Assembly: GCA_027886175.1 (NCBI GenBank)
Contig: JAJNNQ010000002.1
Span: forward strand, 1,740,001-1,804,000
DNA from: Phylloscopus collybita
Taxonomy: Eukaryota > Chordata > Aves > Passeriformes > Phylloscopidae
Direction of reading: 5' to 3'
DNA: 64,000 bases
Shown here: positions 25,233-37,514 of the stretch, piece by piece
Position numbering within the stretch: the first letter of the stretch is position 1
How the letters are laid out: each line of letters starts with the position of its first letter
The notes under the pieces: generated by a model
What the model was told of the DNA's origin: nothing
Database searches by the model: none
The model's input: only the letters and a program-made list of their open reading frames with translations
Translations under genes and position numbers: made by a program

Positions 25233-27485
25233 TACCTCAGGAGCCACTGTCACATTTCCAAACCAAAAACCAAAGAGGAGGTGTTCTTTTTTAGCACCTT
25301 TGAGAAGGTTTAAATGCCATCATGGATCACAAACCAAGTGAAAAAGCAAAGAGCAGAGACCTGATGTAGACAAGAAATAGTCCAAATGGAAGCATCATGA
25401 GAAGCTGCAGAGCTCTCACATTATGGTTAGAAAAGACGCCAAGAAATTGGATTTTGGATTTAATATTTCTGCACTTAACAGGAATTTCAAAGGGAGCAAC
25501 CTAAGGAAATTTTAGTTCTCAGTGAATAGAAAAGGGCACAGGAAAAACGCAATTGCATGCAGAGATGACAAATAACTGCAGTGTAAGATTGTATCCCACA
25601 ACAGCACATTTTGCAAGAATCTTTATTTGCTTCCTGAGGCTTTGTTGAAGAATTGTCCTCACTCTGGTGGCCTGGGCTCCAGTGTTGTGTATATTTTATA
25701 ACAGAGCTGCAGAAGGAATAAAATACCTTAGACTGCTCTGAACTTAAAGCAGAGACTCAGAAAATCCCTCTAACAAAGGTGGGTGTCCTTACTTCTTCCA
25801 AATCCAGATTGTTGTTTTGAATGGAGCAGCTTTTGAGGAAACACCTTTCTAAAACACAACTGTTTCAATTCCAAGCAGAAGACAGCACCAGGAACAGTCA
25901 CATTCCCAAAGTTCCCCTTACTTCCCAAATGGTGTTGAGAAACAAACTTTTGGGCTGTAATTTGTGTCACACAAACAGCTCCAGACCCTCTGTGGGAAGT
26001 GTGAGACTCCACTGCAGCACCTCTGATGGGTCCCATCCAACTCTTTTCTGAGCTATAGAACTTCTCACATGTGGCTTTTCCACTCATCCTACAGTAGAAG
26101 TTCAAAGTAAGTCAGCAAAGGGTGAGAGAAGTGCCCTTTTCTCCCCATGGACTGTGAAGTCAACATGAACAGCCTTGGTGGAGACGCCTGTGACAGTCTG
26201 AAATCACCAATCCTAAAATTTCTTCTCTTCTCTTGAGGTCTCTGGAGTCTATGTTGAGCTGCTGCATCTCAGACTCCATGGCCCCATCTGTACTGTACCT
26301 GAATTGGGACAAATCCATTCCCTCCCTTCAAGAAATCCTTCAAACTGCTTCTTGAAAACCACTGATGGCTTGTGCTAATTGATGTGAACAAATACAGGAA
26401 TTGATTCAAATGCATGGCCAAAACCATGTTAAAAATGTAGTAATTCAGCTGCATGGGAAATCAAATCTGCACTGTGCTGAAGAGTTTGCTAGGCTGAAAA
26501 AGTGACATTAGATTTAAAAACTGATGGATATTTTTTGATCCCATCCTCCAACTCTCCCCAAAAACCAGAGGAAGCCAAATGAAATTAAAGGTATTCATGG
26601 GATCAAGCCGTGTGCATTTACATAGAACACTCAGAATATTACACGGAATACATTTAATCAGAATACTATCAGCTACAGAAACCCAAATGGCAAAACACAA
26701 GAATTATGATAGAAAAAAGAAACCCTTAAGAAAAATAAATAAAAAATAAAAGAGAGAAAAATCCAGAAGAATTGAGTTTGTTCAGAGTGGAAAAAAGCAT
26801 TGTAGCTTTCTGAAACTTTAATTTAATGCAGCAACCCCAAGAGTTAGAGATGTTAGGAGGCCTCTTTTTCCCATTATTAGGTCACTTAAGAGAAAAACTG
26901 CAACAGTTCCAACCTGCAATTAAACACTGATACTTCTCCAAAAAGCATAACTTTCTAAAGAAAATGCTGCCTGAATGCAGCCTTTCCATCCATCATTGCA
27001 AATGACAACTCTTAGAGACATGTCAAAAAAAAAAAAAAAAAAGGCAAAAAAAAGCCCAGGATGGTTCAGGCTCAGCATGTTCTGTAACAACATAATTGAC
27101 ACAACCCCAGAGGAAAAGGATTTGTCAGACACTGTCAGCCCCAGCAGCTGCAGAGGCTCAATTTTCTCAAAATTATAAGGTTCCCCCTAAGCAGTTTTTA
27201 TAACAGAGTGAAAAAGAGTAGTGTGTAGAAAAGTTTCTTGTTGGGAATAAAAGAGATGATTAAACCTCCACCATTAACCCCCGAATGCCAACTGTTTGCA
27301 GGAGGCATTTAAACTTCATTTGTACTTCACTCTGCAGCTACTGCAAACACACAGCAAGAAGAAAAACTGAATTTGTAGGCTAAAGAACACTAATTGAGGT
27401 AAGATATTAGAGAAAAAAGTGTGCTTAGCATGATAGAGTCAGCAATAAGCAACTTTAAATAGTTAAAAAACCTCTGTTTTGGTGA
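25233..27485. other. Intergenic, no gene seen
   Basis: Unique-looking; only short A runs. No recognisable coding similarity. Confidence 0.5.
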
Positions 27486-27490
27486 GGCAG

Positions 27491-28126
27491 TGTCTTGGTT
27501 TGGAAAGACAGGTGTCTGCTAAGGAAGGCAGGAGCCTCCCTTGAAATGGAGAATGTAAATGACAAATACATTCCCTCTCTCCAAATTATTATAATTTTAA
27601 AATTAAGGGGCTCTCAGGAAAAGATACGGGAATAGGAATAACAGTTCTTGGCTAGGAAAATTAAAATGAAAATGCAGTAGTACAAAAAACCACTGACAGA
27701 ACACAACCTGACACATCGGTCAGGGTGTTGGGAGCAGCCCAATCAAGTCCTCCTGCAGTGACAGATGTGGTTCTGTTGGAGCAATGATCCTGTAGAAGGG
27801 TGGAATTTTCCTCTGAAGGTCCAGTGGTGGTGAGATGGGTCTGGTCTTCCTCTGGGAATCCAGTGCACACAGGCTGCCCTGGTGTTCTGAATCTCAGGTT
27901 TTATCCAGGTAGGAATGCTGGGCTCCTCCCCCTGGGTGGAGCATCTCCCCATGGGATGATGGAATTGTATCAGCCATGCAGTGAGCCTGGATGGCCCATG
28001 AACAGCAGATATCCCCTGGAGGGAGGATGGGTCCTGGAAGGGATAAAGAACACTGCCCCACCTGGTTTGAACAGCTGGCAATAGAATACACACCCCTGGT
28101 CACATCCTGTACTGCAACCCCAGACA
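27491..28126 (-). mobile_element. Solo LTR, family A, minus strand
   Basis: On the + strand it runs from TGTCTTGGTTTGG to CCCCAGACA, the reverse complement of the copies at 1161 and 9363. Flanks are GGCAG (27486-27490) and GACAG (28127-28131), a 5-bp duplication with one mismatch. It is the shortest copy at 636 bp and shares the short internal form with 1161. Confidence 0.82.
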
Positions 28127-28131
28127 GACAG

Positions 28132-28332
28132 GCACTGCTGTAAACCCTGTTTCTGTTTTATCAAGGACTGAACAGCCACAGCTGCATGTGGGTGAAACAG
28201 GCACAGAGAGACGGGTTTGGTGTCCACTCTCAAAACAGAAATAGTAATGAAATCTTGCTTCTCATCCATGTGTCAACTCACTGCTGTTTTCCACAAAACT
28301 ATAGTTTAGGAGAGCAAGTCAAGAGAGTTGAC

Positions 28333-28363
<31 letters not shown>

Positions 28364-29217
28364 GTTGTAAGCAGCCTAATAACCCTAATAACTGTTTCAG
28401 GTGTTCTCATAATTTTATTTAATTTTTATGGAGAAGAAGTTGAAGTTTTAAAGTAATTGCAGACATTATTCTGTGAAAATGAGTTAGGACCAGATTCCTA
28501 AAAGAATATGCAGTGCTTCTTTATGCAGTTTTGTAAGACCTGAGTAGTCAAAATTATTAAACCCCTTTTCCAAAATACCCCCTTTTAAAAGCCACTAGGA
28601 TTATAAACTTATTTCAAAAAATGTGTTCATTATTGTACCTTTTAAAAATCCAGTTACCTTTAAGAATCTGCTTCTTAATTGCCCTGTGGTCCCTAAACAG
28701 CTGAGTCAAACACAGCAGGTTCAACATTCCTGAAAAGAAATTAATAAATCCAGGCTTGATCTCATGGGTTTCAGCCAACTGTAAAAGAGAGATAATATTA
28801 TGTCCCCACCTCTTAAAGAAGCTGTCAAGATAAATAAAAAAGTCTGAAATGCTCAGATCTCTCAATAATGAGGTCGTGTAAGTGTCAGAATTAGATAAGA
28901 AGAGCTGACAGTTCTGATAAACTACATGAAGATTGTATGGATATTCCAGCAAGTCCCTGTAGATCTATTTTAGCTCTACAAATATTTTCCCAGTGTTACA
29001 TTCAGTTAACAGAAAAATCAATCTAGTGAGATCAAATTGAGTTTGGGTTAATTGAATGAATGCCAATATCAGTAGCAATGCTATAGGAAATACAAAAAAG
29101 GAAAAGAAGGGGGGGAAAATGGAAAATAGAAAGGAAAGACAAAATAAAATAGGAAAGGATATGCAGCTTCTGATTTGTAACATTAACCAGTTAAAACAAA
29201 AGGAACAAAACGAACTA

Positions 29218-29220
<3 letters not shown>
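28132..29220. other. Intergenic, no gene seen
   Basis: Contains a 26-nt T run (28333-28358) and AT-rich DNA. Confidence 0.5.

Positions 29221-29251
<31 letters not shown>
29221..29251. repeat. Poly-A, 31 nt
   Basis: Uninterrupted A run about 40 bp before a reversed CR1 fragment. Confidence 0.97.
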
Positions 29252-29253
<2 letters not shown>

Positions 29254-29288
29254 AATAATAATAAAAAAAGAGCCAGGTTTGAAGGTCT

Positions 29289-29372
29289 GGGTTTGGGTTG
29301 GAAGGGATTCTAAAGACTATCTCATCCCACTCCCCTGCTGCCCCTTCCACTATCCCAGGTTGCCCCAAGCAT
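29289..29372 (-). mobile_element. CR1 LINE 3-prime fragment
   Basis: 'gggtttgggttggaaggga' to 'ccttccactatcccaggttg' in reversed CR1 order. It follows a 31-nt A run. Confidence 0.7.
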
Positions 29373-30375
29373 TTATTTATTCAGATAAATTAGAAATGGC
29401 AGAAATAGAAAGAAAAAGAGTTAAAGAAATCCAGAGAATTGTTTTAGAGGGAAATCACAAGGTCTTGCAGGCCAAGTGATGCCCTCAGTGGGACCCAATT
29501 TAGAGTGCAGGGAAGGATATTTAACATGCCAATTTATCAGGAAATGTGCCCATCGTTCCTGGGAACTTAATGCCAGCTTTATATCCCTTATTAATTGTTC
29601 TCAGCCTCAGAAAAGCTTCCTTCGGGCTTGGTTTTCTCCACAGAAGCTGTCAGTAAAACACCATTTGATGAAAATAGCACATTGCTCAGCCTTTCTTCCA
29701 TGTGCCCTGTGACCCTGTGGCTGGAACAATTCAGCTGCAGGAGTTTTCATCATCAACATTTTAAGTCCTGCAGTTACTTTTTTTTTCCCCTGAAAAAAAG
29801 GTGTTTTTCTCCAAGAGGACACAAAATATTGGAAAAAAAACAAGTTAACAATATGCTGTGATCTTAGCAGGGGCCTGGGCTGAGAGAAGTCCTTTAAGAG
29901 AGATGTCAAAGTCAAACCCAAGCTCCAAATTGTTTCCTCTAAATTTTACCTGTCCAAGGTCAGAGTCCTGTGTATCCTTAGGGATCTTCCTGAGATTCAT
30001 GCAGGGTTTTGCTCTCACATCCAGCATTTATTACAGCAGATACTCTGGGGGGTGGAAAGGCAAAGAATGACTGAGCAAACACTCAAAAACCTGGCTACTG
30101 CAAAGGTCTGCCTTTAAAGAAGTATCTTTGCACTATTGTTTGGGAGGTGAAGGGGAAAACACAATAATTAATTCATTATTGGGACTACAACATGCTAATC
30201 ATCCATGACCCTTAATCAAACCTGGAAGGAAACAAGCACAACCTCTGGCTAGGGCAGAATAAATAAATGTTTGAGGAGTGCTGCAAGTGGGAGATCCCTG
30301 GGTCAGAGATGTAAATGTAACTTGAGGGGAAAAAATACTCATGAAGAGCTGGAAATGGAGCAAGTTAATTAAAAA
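29373..30375. other. Intergenic, no gene or repeat recognised
   Basis: AT-rich unique-looking DNA between a CR1 fragment and the GA/GAAA microsatellite. Confidence 0.5.
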
Positions 30376-30495
<120 letters not shown>

Positions 30496-30751
30496 TGATT
30501 TAGAAGCCCCTGGAGAGGAAGGACCACTTCCTTGGCTAAATGAGCAAGCTGAGGTATCTAAATGCCAAAGTTGGATGTGGGGGCTGAGCTGCAGCAGTGA
30601 GGTGGTGGATGTCTGCTGAAGGCTGCTTGGTTTGAATCTACTGAATTAAACAGAGTGTCCATGCTGCAGTGACAGGGTGGAAATAATTGCTGTCCCTCCC
30701 TCAGCCTCACTGAGAGACAGGCACAAATTACCAGGCCTAACCATTCCTTAA

Positions 30752-30895
30752 TATCACAGAATTATAGAATGGGTTGGGTTGGAAAGGACCTTAAAGATCA
30801 TTTTGTTCCACCCCCTGCCATGGGCAGGGGCATCTTCCACTATCCCAGATTTCTCCAAACCCTATCCAACCCAGCCTTGGACACTTCTAGGGATA
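30752..30895 (-). mobile_element. CR1 LINE 3-prime fragment
   Basis: 'atcacagaattatagaatgg', 'ttggaaaggaccttaaagat', 'ctgccatgggcagggg' and 'cagccttggacacttc' in reversed CR1 order. Confidence 0.85.
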
Positions 30896-31838
30896 AAAAT
30901 GATTATTCTGAAAATTCTCCAGGATTTCATTTGAGAAGGAAAAAAAAAAAGTAATAATTGTGGCTAATCCTGGGAAGTTCCTGCAGCTCACAGCAAAAAC
31001 CTGCTCGTGGTGCAGGACAGATACAGTGCCCTTAACAAAGGTGGGTGCTTTATCTCAGTGAGGTAGAAATGAGATAAGGCTGGGAGAAGGGCAGCTAATC
31101 TGGGTCACCAGATGGGATGCTGCACAGCAAAAGGCACAGGAGCCTGAATTCTCTGAATGAGAGCAAAACAAAAGGGCAGAGCCATTCCAGCAGCTCTAAT
31201 GTTTCCTAACGAGTGGGGATGGCAGGGAAACATCTACAGTTGACTTATGTTGGTTTTTAAGCAGCAGCTGTTTAGGAGAACAACACTGTACAGAACAGAA
31301 ACAGTGCAGGCTGTTTATTGTCAGGGCAATAGCAATAAGAACCTCTGCTGTGGAGAGAGAGCTGCCACTGCTCAGCCTGCAGAAGAGAAGGATCCAGGGA
31401 GATCTCATTTTGGCCTGCCAGTAAATAAAAATGGCTTACAAACAGGAGGAATGGCTTTTTACATGGGCTGGTTAATCATGGACAAAGGGGAACGATTTTA
31501 AACTGCCCAGTTTTAATGTGTAGTGCACCACTGTGCTGTTCTAAAAAACACTTCTGATGTTTCTTTGTGTCTTTCATTGAGGTTTATTCTGCAGGACCAA
31601 AGGAATTCGTATCTTGTTTTGTAACAGCAGCAAAAAGCTGCCTGGTGGTCACTTCACATGATGGACTCAAGGTCTACCAATATCTGGAGATAAAACAATT
31701 GTCAGCTCCTGTGAAAAAAGAATCAAAGCACTGAGAAGGACAAACACGAGATCAGCCCCTTCCCTGTCAGTAAGGGCTGACATGTGCATTAATTTTTCTT
31801 TTCCATTCTGCTTCTCAAAATCAAAGTGTATTTAGAAT

Positions 31839-31842
<4 letters not shown>
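30896..31842. other. Intergenic, no gene or repeat recognised
   Basis: Unique-looking DNA between a CR1 fragment and a 41-nt A run. Confidence 0.5.

Positions 31843-31883
<41 letters not shown>
31843..31883. repeat. Poly-A, 41 nt
   Basis: Uninterrupted A run about 20 bp before a + strand CR1 tail. Confidence 0.97.
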
Positions 31884-31889
<6 letters not shown>

Positions 31890-31901
31890 AATCCCTAATT
31901 A

Positions 31902-31999
31902 TGAGCAGCCTGGGATAGTGGAAGGTGTCCCAGCTCATGGGGTGGAACACAATGAGCTTTAAGGTCTCTTCAACCCAAACCATTCTGTGATTCTGTGAT
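31902..31999 (+). mobile_element. CR1 LINE 3-prime fragment with intact octamer tail
   Basis: 'gagcagcctgggatagtgga' leads to 'cattctgtgattctgtgat', the tandem tail characteristic of CR1 3-prime ends, on the + strand. Confidence 0.8.
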
Positions 32000-32218
32000 A
32001 AACAGTAAAAAGTATTACATCCCCACAAAAAATATCAACTTTCTGAAAACATGAGGGAGATGTGAAAACAGAGAGAAAAAAAAAACCCAACAAAATTTCA
32101 AAATTGCTTTCACTTAGGAAAAAGAAGCACTGAAATGATAATGGCTGAACAGAAACATCTCATAGCAATTTCTACGAAATTAAAAGAAAATTAAAAATCA
32201 AGACTTAAAGTCTGCTTT

Positions 32219-32282
32219 TAATCAGCTGTGCTGGTTTATGGATTCAGCTCTAATCAGCTGTGCTGGTTTATGGATTCAGCTC
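32219..32282. repeat. Perfect 32-bp tandem duplication
   Basis: The 32-nt unit beginning taatcagctgtg at 32219 is repeated exactly from 32251. Confidence 0.95.
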
Positions 32283-33010
32283 ATCATCTTGAGCTCTGTC
32301 TCAGCACCATCCTCTGCCAGCCCCTTCCTCCCCCCAGGACTGAAACACTCCTGCTCTCCCAGGGACCTGCTTGCAGGCAAAACACTGCTTGTCACAGCAT
32401 GGGATTCTTGTAATTAGGGCCTGAATTCCGCTGCCTCTGCCATCAGTGGTCACCCTGCATTAAAGCAAAAATCACTTTTTAAAGCCAGGAGAGGCTCCTA
32501 ACTCAAGATATTTTCCTACTTCAGCAGTGAGCAGCTAAATGAAAGACATCCAAAGCAGTCTGAAGGAAGGTTTAAAGGAAAGAGTCAGCTCACACAGCAC
32601 CCAGGGCAGAAACGTGCCATCAGAGTTAGAACAAACCAAGCCACATTCCCTGATGCAGAACTCCTTTGATGGACTCTTCTCCCCACAGACTGCAGCATCC
32701 TTGCATTCTGAGCGTGTCCTGAGTGTGAGCTTATTAAATTGTTCCTTTAATTAGCCAGATCAAATGAACTCTCTGCTGGACTGGCTGCTCAGAGTTGGGG
32801 CTTGCTGTTCAATGTTCAGACAGCTCTGAGAGAAAAACTGCTCACCAGGAAATAAAAGCTCCCTGATGTTTAAGGGAGAGCAAAGAGCCTCCAAATATTG
32901 GCCAAGATTATTGGGTTAAAGGTTTTTGGTGAAGGGTCCCAAAGAGAGACAAGATCCCCATCCACACACAAACAGAAAAAAAACCCCACAAAAACTTCAC
33001 TCATAAAGAG

Positions 33011-33190
33011 TTCTCTTCTCTTCTCTTCTCTTCTCTTCTCTTCTCTTCTCTTCTCTTCTCTTCTCTTCTCTTCTCTTCTCTTCTCTTCTCTTCTCTTCTC
33101 TTCTCTTCTCTTCTCTTCTCCTCTCTTCTCTTCTCCTCTCCTCTCCTCTCCTCTCCTCTCCTCTCCTCTCCTCTCCTCTCCTCTCCCTCC
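33011..33190. repeat. Compound pentanucleotide array (TTCTC)n then (CTCTC)n
   Basis: About 22 uninterrupted TTCTC units (33011-33120) are followed by mixed then pure CTCTC units to 33185 and a C-rich end. The + strand is purely pyrimidine. Open frames on both strands here are repeat artefacts. Confidence 0.95.
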
Positions 33191-34559
33191 CCCTCCCCTT
33201 TTTCCTAGAGAAACTTTGTTTTCAGGATTCACTATTTCCTTGTCTAAAGGACTTTCCATCCTAGGAATGTAATTTCTACTTGGATTGGTACAAATCAGCC
33301 CTCTTGGCCCAGGCTTGAGACCAAAGTTGGGCTGATTTAAATAGATTAATGACATTATCTGTCCCAAATAGATAACAAAAATAAAGCTTTTTAGGGGGGA
33401 AATAAAATTCCAAACAATTAGTTAATCAGCGAGTGAATAAAGAAACATTTACACATCAAATAAGGATTTTTCCCTTTTCCCAAGGTCTCCTTTTACTCAT
33501 ATTCTGGCTGATCAGCACAAAATTAAACAAGGAACAGTTCCCCAAGCTCAGTTTTGGTGGAACATTGTGGCTTCTGCTTTCTCAGACGTGAAGAAAAGAT
33601 TGTGCTTTGCTTTTTCCCCTCATGTCTGCCACTCTAACAAAAGGTGCCACCTCCCTTTCCAGGCTTTGCTCCATTAAATCCAGGAGAAATCCTGCTGCTG
33701 GACAAGGTCAGGTTTTCATGTTGCCATCACCTGCAAAGCAGACCATGGACACGTGAGGCAGCTGCTCACAACTCTGCCCTTTTCAAAGCCAGACCTCCTG
33801 CACCTCACCAAGGCAGCACCTGCTGCAGCTGAAGTCAGTGGGGAAAAAAAAATTAAAAAATGGCCTGAGCACTACAAAGAGAGGATTCCTACACATTAAT
33901 CCAAAAATGAAACTGAAATCCCTCTAAATAGAGATCAAAAGAAAAATCAGGTTTTGCCCAAGAGCTGTCATATTTGTCTGGCTTTCTGAGAGTGATAGAC
34001 AGAACAGCAGAGTCAATTAATTCTCTTAACTAATTAGTGACTGAACAGGCAGTAAACATGGCAGAGTTTATCTTCAAGGGAAGGCAAATATGAACAAATG
34101 TGTGCCTAAATTGGATAAAAATGCAGAGAGACGTATTTTATATAACTTATATTCTAGATAATGATTTATACGAGGTGTATGGCTTGCTAGGGGCATTAAA
34201 TCTAATCCCATGTTTTTTGTCATCTGATAAGGAGAAAGTGCACCTGCCTAATTTACGTTGGAAATGGGAAATACTCTTCTAAAATTGCTGTAGAATCACC
34301 ATTTTGGATACCATTATCATCATGCAGTGTCGCAGTGCACTCCCACACCCCAGCAGGTGTTTCCATATTAGAAAAGGAGTTTCAGTTTCTTCCCTGAACT
34401 AATAAGGAAAATGAACCAGAAACTTCTATGTTCTGCTCACTGTAATTGGCCCAGTGCCAGAGCAAAGGCACCAGTTGGACCCTTGAGCTGTTCCTCAAGA
34501 AATGTGGCTGTTTTCTATCGGGCAAGAACCCCTCCTGAGCAATTGAATGCTTAAGAGAG

Positions 34560-34830
34560 AGCACAGAATCTCTCAGGGCTTTTTTTCGGGGTGTCTTAGC
34601 AGGTAGAAGGGTCCTCCCTGCCCTGTGCATGGCTTTTATTCTTTTGTTCTGTATCGTTTGTTATTTTCTCTTTAATTAAAACCTTTTTTGCTCTTTCAAA
34701 ACACCTCGCATCAAGCTGCCTCGCTAATTATTCTGAAGCCCTTTCTGGGAGGTTGCTGGACAACCCTCAGAGCTGGATCCACCTTTGTGGGGCTCATAGC
34801 AATGCAAGGTGTTACTAGGACAGTACCTGG
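34560..34830 (+). mobile_element. Possible 3-prime part of another ERV LTR
   Basis: 'tttaattaaaacctttttt' at about 34671 resembles a poly(A) region. The following 'cctcgcatcaagctgcctcg' and 'gctggatccacctttgtggg' resemble U5 of avian ERV LTRs. The termini are not recognisable. It lies just upstream of the family B LTR at 34975. Confidence 0.3.
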
Positions 34831-34974
34831 CAGCTTTGATTGCCTTGTGGGTCTCTTGTTGAAGCTGCTCCAGTTCCTATCAAGTTCCCTAAACTATGTG
34901 CCAGGAAATCTAGAAGTGATGGGCAGCCACGGTCAGCTGAACATTTTGGTTTGGAACAGGGCAGTTCTGGGATG

Positions 34975-35718
34975 TGTCTTGTGTTGTGGAACCAAAAATG
35001 TGTATTCTATTTCATTTGCTGAAAGCAGCTGGGGAGATGTTTTTCTTGTAACTCTGGGGGGAGCAGGGGGGGCGGATGCCTTTTGATAATGGGCCAGCTC
35101 TTAAAACCAGGCAGGGCAGTGTTTCTTATCTCTTTCACAATGGGACATTAAGACTCCCCAAAGTAGTACATCCACAATATCCTCCCCAAACTATACCCTC
35201 CCCAAAGTAGTACATCCACATCCCATTGGGAGATGCTCAACCCAGTGGGAGGAGCCAACCATTCCTACCTGGATAAAAACTGAGACACAGGAACAGAAAG
35301 GATCTAGCTTCACCGTATTCCTGGAGGAAGACTGGACCCCTTCTCACCACCACTGGACCCTTGTTCTACAGGATCATCTCCACTTCACCAGAACCACCTC
35401 TGCCACTCCAGGAGGACTCACTGTGGGACTGCTTCCAGCACCCTGACCAACAGGGTGTCAGGTTGTAGCTCTGACTCTGTCAGGATTTTCCAAAATCGTT
35501 GTTTGTCTGTTTGCTGGTTTGGTTGGGTGGTTTTGTTTTCTACTACATTTGTATTGTTAGTATTCCTAGTAAAGAACTGTTATTCCTATTCCCAAATCTC
35601 TGCCTGAAAGCCCTTAATTGCAAAATTATAATTTGGAGGGGGTGAGGGGTTTACATTCTCCATTCTAAGGGAAACTCCAGCTTTCCCTGGCAGATACCTG
35701 TCTTTCCAAACCAAGACA
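34975..35718 (+). mobile_element. Solo LTR, family B, related to family A, with perfect 5-bp target duplication
   Basis: Starts TGTCTTGTGTTGTGG and ends CCAAGACA. It is flanked on both sides by GGATG (34970-34974 and 35719-35723). A TATA-like ggataaaaac lies at 35271-35280 and a weak poly(A) region (agtaaagaactg) lies near 35567, which supports + orientation. It contains a 23-bp direct duplication with a 44-bp period (35154-35176 and 35198-35220). The 3-prime third is close to family A; the U3 region differs. Confidence 0.85.
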
Positions 35719-36533
35719 GGATGGTTCAGTATTTTGCTGGGAGAGCATCTGGAATTTTGGGAGACCTTGTGCACAGGTGAAGGAGCTGAGGGCGAACATT
35801 AGACTGCATGAGCTGGGTCTGTAATTTGCTGAAAAGTGAGGGAAAAGAGAGAATGGAATATCAGAGGCGTTGGGATGGCATCTTAGGGCTGTCCCCACAA
35901 CCACACTGGAGGTAGGAAGCAATGAGGAGGGATCCATCTGTCTCCTGTGCTTCTGCAAAGGTGCTTCTCAAGCCCCTCAACTTCAGCAGTCCTGTCTTTG
36001 CATCCCCTCCCTGCATCCCTGAGCTTGGGAAAGCATCCCAAAGCCATGCTCAGCACAGGGTGTTGGGTCTGTCTGGGACAGATTTCATTTTCTTTCTGCT
36101 CTGGGGCTGTGGTAACACAAGGGACGTTTTTGTTGTGGCTAAGTTGGGCTTGAACAGCATCAAGGCTTTTTCTGCTCATCTCTGACCCAGTCAAGAGGCT
36201 GGGGGTGCACAAGATTTAAGGGGACACAGCTGGGACAGCTGATCCAAATTGATTGGAGGGATATTCCACATCTTCTAACATGCTCAGCATGCAGACCTGG
36301 GGGAGAGGGAGAAAGGGAATTTGGAGTGAGGGTGTTTGCCTTCAAGAAGGAGAAAGGGAATTTGGAGTGAGGGTGTTTGCCTTCAAGCCACTTTCACACC
36401 TGATGGATCCCTGCTTCCCTGGGGATGGCTGAACCTCTGCCTGCCTGTGGGGAGCAGGGAATGAATTCCTTGTTTGGCTTTGCTTGTGCGTGGGACTTTG
36501 GCTTTTCTTGGTATTAAACAGTCTTTTTTTCCA

Positions 36534-37514
36534 CCTGTGAAAAATGAAAGTTCACTCTTAGAATATTTTCAAATGTTTAATAAGGGAATAAAAAAGGACA
36601 ATGTCCAGCTCTGGGGTGTTCCTGGCTATCAGGAGCACCCCGGTACATGAAGGCAGTGTTATCTATACACTGTTACCTTACTAAGGTACATACATATTCA
36701 TCAGTTTCATGCATTATTTAAACATTCTTGGGAGCTTTTGATGTTGTAGAAACTTTCCTTTGTTTTGGTTTTCCACTCTGGCTCATCTACACGACATCCT
36801 GCAGATCAGGTCAATGAATTTTGTTCCTTCTTGTGGCTTCATCCTGTTGTTTCACACTTCCCTGAGAACCAGGAGTTAACAAGTCCTTCTCTAACTCTCC
36901 TTGGGTGCTCTGGTTTGTGTCACTCCTATCACTTGGAGAGGTCAGTCAGCAAATGTGGGAAACAGCACAATTGCTTTATACAGTTCTCTCAGTTGCATAG
37001 AAGCATTTTAAAATTTATATTCTGCTAAGGCCTGCAGTACAATACATTCATCACACCATTATTTCTATAAGCTATAAGGTGCATACATCAAATATATATT
37101 TGATAATATATTCATCACACTACTATTTCTATGGGCTATAGGGTGCACACTTAAAAATGACAGATTAGATTACATTAGCAAGCAGCTAAAAGGGGTTATA
37201 AATAGATTTAAATTTAAATCTGTTTATATAATATTTAAATAAATATATTTATTACATTTAAATGCTTACAGTATTTACTGTATTTACTTTTAAATAAAGT
37301 TTGAGTAAATGTATTTATTTATTATATTTAAATACTTACAATATTTGCTATATTTAAATACTTACAATCTTCACTATATTTACTTTTAAATCTAGTTTAA
37401 ATAAATGTATGTATTTATTACATTTAAATACAATTTTACTATATTTAAATACTTACACTCAATAACCTCATGTAAAGACTAGCACACAAATGCAAAAGTA
37501 TTATAAAATTATTT
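36534..37514. other. Sequence interrupting the split LTR; AT-rich tandem repeat in its second half
   Basis: The first ~480 bp is unique-looking sequence that may itself be an old transposable element. I cannot name it. From about 37190 to 37460 it becomes AT-rich with diverged repeats of an ATTTAAAT(A)CTTACA-like theme. The junctions with the LTR halves are approximate. Confidence 0.4.
37190..37460. repeat. AT-rich diverged tandem repeat with palindrome
   Basis: Repeated 'catttaaatacttaca' and 'tatttacttttaaat' blocks recur at roughly 120-bp intervals, with some shorter-range copies. An 18-bp perfect palindrome lies at 37204-37221 (AGATTTAAA and its complement). Confidence 0.6.

Larger units (their letters stand above)
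32000..34559. other. Intergenic, no gene seen
   Basis: Besides the 32-bp duplication and the TTCTC array nothing was recognised. Confidence 0.5.

Noticed and set aside
36534..36600. Target-site duplication for the nested insertion
   Set aside because: No convincing direct repeat could be seen at both junctions, so the insertion boundaries are approximate.
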